Below, one piece after another: positions 63,351-64,000 of a DNA stretch of 64,000 bases; within the stretch, counting starts at the first letter, position 1, and the number at the start of each line of letters is the position of its first letter. Under the pieces are notes generated by a model. That model ran no database searches, was not told the origin of the DNA, and saw nothing but the letters and a program-made list of their open reading frames with translations. This DNA comes from Paracoccus aminovorans (GTDB lineage: Bacteria > Pseudomonadota > Alphaproteobacteria > Rhodobacterales > Rhodobacteraceae): NCBI RefSeq assembly GCF_001546115.1, contig NZ_KQ955209.1:794018-858017 (forward strand), in the 5' to 3' direction. A program made the translations under genes and the position numbers.

Positions 63351-64000
63351 TGTTTGATCCCACGGTTTGATGGTGCGATCCATTCGTCGGAATGGAAGGA
63401 AGCACTATGGGACAAGTTCGTCACGGCTGCGCCACGACCACGCACGCCATTCGAGCAGCAATACAGCGATCGCAAGCTTCGATCGCGGCACTGAGCCAGG
63501 AGTTTGGGATCAATCCGAAGACCGTGGCGAAATGGCGTAACCGCGAGACGGTCGAGGATTTGAAGACTGGGCCCAAGGAGCCCCGATCCTCCGTGCTCAG
63601 CGAGGCTGAGGAAGCAATGGTCGTTGCCTTTCGGCGTCACACGCTCTTGCCGCTGGACGACTGTCTCTATGCTCTACAGCCTTCGATCCCTCACCTGACA
63701 CGGTCAGCGCTGCATCGGTGCCTTCAGCGGCACGGCATCTCGCGCCTGCCTGAGATCGGCGGCGACAAGCCGAAGCGTCAGCGGTTCAAGCGCTATCCCA
63801 TCGGTTTCTTCCACATGGATATCGCCGAAGTGCAGACGGCCGAGGGCAAGCTCTATCTCTTCGTGGCCATCGACCGAACGAGCAAGTTCGCGGTCACCCA
63901 ACTCGTCGAAAAGGCTGACAGGAAGACCGCTTGGGAGTTCCTGGAGCATCTACTGGAAGCCGTGCCCTATCGCATCCACACGATCCTGACGGACAACGGC
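63351..64000 (+). mobile_element. IS481-type insertion sequence, left part
   Basis: The element appears to start with TGTTTGATCCCACGGTTTGA at 63351, in line with the short inverted ends of IS481-family elements, and contains the transposase gene from 63407. The right end is beyond the window, so its inverted repeat and target duplication could not be checked. Confidence 0.6.
63407..64000 (+). CDS. IS481-family transposase, N-terminal part (runs off the window)
   Basis: The ATG at 63407 (GAAGGAAG upstream) opens a frame that is still open at base 64000, giving 198 residues. The N-terminal helix-turn-helix reads IAALSQEFGINPKTVAKWRNR. The DDE catalytic core begins at FFHMDIAEVQTAEGKLYLF (first Asp) and reaches the second Asp in TILTDNG at the very end; the Glu is outside. 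KPKRQRFKRYPIGF precedes the catalytic core as usual in this family. No frameshift is seen in the visible part. Confidence 0.92.
   Translation, partial: MGQVRHGCATTTHAIRAAIQRSQASIAALSQEFGINPKTVAKWRNRETVEDLKTGPKEPRSSVLSEAEEAMVVAFRRHTLLPLDDCLYALQPSIPHLTRSALHRCLQRHGISRLPEIGGDKPKRQRFKRYPIGFFHMDIAEVQTAEGKLYLFVAIDRTSKFAVTQLVEKADRKTAWEFLEHLLEAVPYRIHTILTDNG

Overview
The window is a high-GC chromosomal segment, apparently from an alphaproteobacterium of the Rhodobacterales, most like Paracoccus. The evidence is the dense operons with ATGA overlaps, the Rhodobacteraceae-style GC-rich intergenic repeats, a sarcosine oxidase/purU/folD neighbourhood, and a sulfolactate gene set of the kind known from Paracoccus pantotrophus. 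No rRNA, tRNA or CRISPR array was seen. Both edges cut a gene: a TRAP permease on the left and an IS481-type transposase on the right.

Positions 1-22000 are transport and amino-acid/C1 metabolism. A TRAP permease tail, an SDR, a Gfo/Idh oxidoreductase and a GntR regulator form a probable sugar-acid operon (1-3309). Next is a signalling block: an unusual LysR-HTH/receiver fusion (3337-4134) convergent with a periplasmic binding-protein gene and a hybrid histidine kinase (4122-7528). This block is divergent from a four-gene polar amino-acid ABC transporter (7678-10904), and a perfect 29-bp palindrome lies between them. A minus-strand heterotetrameric sarcosine-oxidase-like operon (soxB-D-A-G, 11785-16789) runs into an aspartate-dehydrogenase-like gene. 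A LysR gene, purU and folD (C1-tetrahydrofolate metabolism) and a divergent aminotransferase/LysR pair follow.

Positions 22000-32300 hold a gamma-glutamyltransferase, an insertion-sequence scrapyard (intact IS110-type transposase gene among scrambled IS66 fragments, about 24500-26520), and an operon for a fumarate reductase/succinate dehydrogenase-like complex with a two-subunit class I hydro-lyase and a NIPSNAP protein (26686-32251).

Positions 32293-57243 form a roughly 25-kb organosulfonate island. Reading family assignments together, it can take up C3-sulfonates through two paralogous NitT/TauT-type ABC transporters and a tripartite tricarboxylate-type transporter. It can oxidise 2,3-dihydroxypropane-1-sulfonate (DHPS) through an HpsN-like dehydrogenase with two HpsO/P-type alcohol dehydrogenases, or through a YihU-like reductase plus an aldehyde dehydrogenase. 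Sulfolactate enantiomers would be interconverted by SlcC- and ComC-like dehydrogenases, (R)-sulfolactate would be cleaved by SuyAB to pyruvate and sulfite, and sulfite exported by SuyZ and perhaps a TauE/SafE protein. Two operator families in the promoters suggest a LacI-type regulon (hps genes plus the second ABC transporter) and a GntR/SuyR regulon (suy genes plus the slc/TTT genes). Pyruvate carboxylase (57255-60791) follows; its C-terminus carries an unusual extension. A frameshifted large serine recombinase and an IS481-type element close the window, so the right end is mobile DNA.
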